Shown here one piece after another: positions 62,466 through 64,000 of a DNA stretch of 64,000 nucleotides. Numbering within the stretch: position 1 is the stretch's first letter; every line of letters begins with the position of its first letter. This DNA comes from Gautieria morchelliformis (lineage: Eukaryota > Basidiomycota > Agaricomycetes > Gomphales > Gomphaceae), in contig WHVA01000028.1 of assembly GCA_015179125.1 (NCBI GenBank), positions 396,651-460,650 of the forward strand, given 5' to 3'. The position numbers and the translations under genes were made by a program. The notes beneath the pieces were generated by a model that saw only the letters and a list, made by a program, of their open reading frames with translations, searched no databases and was not told the origin of the DNA.

Positions 62466-64000
62466 CTACTCATAAAGGTCGTCCATGAGGGCGTCCTCTA
62501 GAGTGGCCGATATGACGTCGTCGTCGTCGTACGGGGCCGGAGGAGCACGTGACTCCTCCGGGTGCATCTCCGCGTCGTCGGTGGTGATTGGGTGAGGCTG
62601 GTCAGCCTCACCACTGGTGGCGGTCTCCGCTGGGGCGCTGGGGCCCGTGTCCTCGCGGAGCATAGCCTCGACGGCCGGGTCCTCCGTTGGAGGGGGGGGC
62701 CGGAAGCGCGCCAGCTCTCGGTCGAGCTGAGCATGAGTGAGGGGTCACGGCACCGCGGCCCTCACATGACTGGTCTCGATGACCTTTTGCTGGCCTTCAC
62801 GGGCGGGGGCGCTGAATGCCGCGCCGGTGATGCTGCGCTGAACGTAATGTTCAATGCACGCCGCTCGCTCGCGAGTGACCCCCGCGTAGCGGGCCAGCCA
62901 TCTCGCGATCTCCGCGAGTGGGATGTCGGGGCCGGCTCGGGCCTCCACAGGGAATGGGCCTGTGATCGAGAGCTGCAGGGTGGTGTTCTGAGGTGTCAGC
63001 ACTTCCCTGGCGTCAACGAGGCTCGACCATTGGTCAGTCGAGCCGAAGAGGTCGAGTAGCCTCACCCTGAGTGGTGATGCGACCCCTTTGACCCGGGGCG
63101 CAAGGGCCTTCAACCACATCCAGACGTCCATGTCGTCTAGGTTGAAGGTGCCATCCGCGTTGTCACGGATGGCGGAAGGGATTCCTTCAGGGTTGTGTAT
63201 CCAACCCTTCAGGATGGCCGCGATGTCGTGCGGGGTACCGCCTGCTATCACGAGACAATCCCTTTTGGGATTGCGAGCACGTTGCTCGCGCTCGATGCGT
63301 TTGAAGACACCGATCATCTCGCGCGTACGCGCGATCTGTGGCGTTTCTTTTGCCCACGCTATGAGTTCAACGAATCGGGGTTCGTTGAGCGGGCAGACGT
63401 CGTACCATTGGGTACGACGTTGTTGGGCCTTTCCTACCGGTCGCGGTAGGAGGCCCGTCTCGGAGATCGGTGGATCTCCGAGTGGGATGAGCCTTCCCTC
63501 CCCCGGGTAGGGAGGATGAACTGACTCAACTGTCCCCGCCGGCGGGGTAGGGCCACGCCAGGCCCGATGTACTGGGCCTCGACCTGCGCTATCCGCCGCT
63601 GAAGGGCGGGGTCGTGGATGGTGTGCGACGATGACGCCACAAGGTAAGCGCTAATTGCGCTTTCCTTCGCCATGGCTAGCCCATTGGCGGTGTGAAGGGA
63701 GCCGCGCAATTTCTTGCGCTTTTTCTTTGGCTGCTCTGCCAGCCGCTGTGCCCGTTCAGGGTCCTACGTCTTCCAGACGGACGAGTCGGATTCCCATCCG
63801 TCGAGGACGCCGTACGCAGAGTCGGAAGGTGCGCTCTGCCCTTCCGTTGTTGTCGTGGTCGGCGTCGGCACTGACAATCGGGACGCGAGCCCCGATGTTG
63901 CGCGTGCCGGCAACGGCGCCGTCGCGCGAGGTGAAGACAGCCCGGCCACTGGGTCTGTGGCTGGGTCATGTCGCGGCCTTTTTGAGGCAGCTGGACCAGG
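62466..64000 (-). pseudogene. GypC3 ORF3 (C-terminal two thirds)
   Basis: Contains the segment lost from GypC1: LAEIARWLARYAGVTRERAACIEHYV. Also KKKRKKLRGS-like NLS region, LKGWIHNPEGIPSAI, MDVWMWLKALAPRVKGV, FGSTDQWSSLVDAREVL and the acidic end MDDLYE at 62466. A TGA follows HVRAAVP where GypC1 has CGA, and there are frame changes near 63520 and 63765. The N-terminal part is beyond the right edge. Comparing the three copies gives a protein of about 650 residues. Confidence 0.82.

Larger units (their letters stand above)
62215..64000 (-). mobile_element. GypC3: 3' end of a GypC element, runs off right edge
   Basis: Minus-strand 3' LTR at 62215-62429, polypurine tract, then the C-terminal two thirds of ORF3. 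Inserted in CopA2 RT. More similar to GypC1 than to GypC2. Confidence 0.9.

Noticed and set aside
1-64000. CRISPR arrays, bacterial operons, tRNA or rRNA genes
   Set aside because: None seen; the direct repeats present are LTRs, leader repeats or simple tracts, and the content is eukaryotic.

Overview
The window is a block of nested retrotransposons from a fungus, most likely a basidiomycete (Agaricomycotina-like). The reasons are chromodomain-bearing Ty3/gypsy elements, a Tad-type LINE with APE endonuclease, RT and RNase H, short 46-57 nt GT-AG introns, and a host fragment resembling the fungal ALIX/PalA (Rim20)/Bro1 V-domain. No complete host gene is visible. Nearly every ORF belongs to a mobile element, and most are broken.

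Labels used below. GypA = chromodomain Ty3/gypsy (GypA1 1-3778 minus; GypA2 19588-30795 plus; old relics at 3.8-4.8, 6.9-7.05 and 7.4-8.5 kb). GypB = chromodomain gypsy 13259-19587 plus, carrying an antisense spliced gene. GypC = gypsy with an extra ORF3 after the chromodomain (GypC1 32558-40789 minus; GypC2 52796-56694 plus; GypC3 62215-64000 minus, runs off the edge). GypD = gypsy 45205-51736 minus. CopA = Ty1/copia (CopA1 22238-27496 minus, intact; CopA2 58178-62214 plus, decayed; solo LTRs at 6407 and 35827). LTR-T and LTR-U are solo LTRs of families with no internal region in the window. TadA = LINE (TadA1 about 44750-30796 minus; TadA2 11140-13258 plus).

Layout: GypA1; GypA relics broken by LTR-T and a CopA solo LTR (3.8-8.5 kb); a copia gag relic and the host V-domain fragment (8.6-9.8 kb); about 1.3 kb with nothing recognised; TadA2 joined in frame to truncated GypB; GypB 3' LTR abutting GypA2 gag; GypA2 broken by LTR-T and by CopA1; TadA1 broken by GypC1, which is itself broken by a CopA solo LTR; GypD; GypC2 with LTR-U inside ORF3; a copia relic; CopA2 broken by GypC3. 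Seven insertions have exact 5-bp target duplications (tctgc, ggtag, ttatg, gcttg, aagtc, gccgc, gtacg), so the nesting order can be read directly.

The most interesting signals are these. (1) GypA and GypD both have a PBS, 2 nt past the LTR, complementary over 10 nt to a site about 32 nt downstream of the LTR TATA box, which suggests Tf1-like self-priming. In both, that site is followed at once by a 21-nt sequence duplicated 38-45 nt later and flanking a GT/GC...AG intron-like segment. (2) GypB carries an antisense, apparently spliced gene with two C-x2-C-x6-C zinc-cluster halves. (3) GypC carries an unidentified ORF3 of about 650 residues in the env position, seen in three copies. (4) In CopA the Gag-Pol start codon lies inside a half-tRNA-iMet primer-binding site. 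(5) In-frame stops in the gypsy genes are overwhelmingly TGA at former CGA codons, consistent with CpG deamination.
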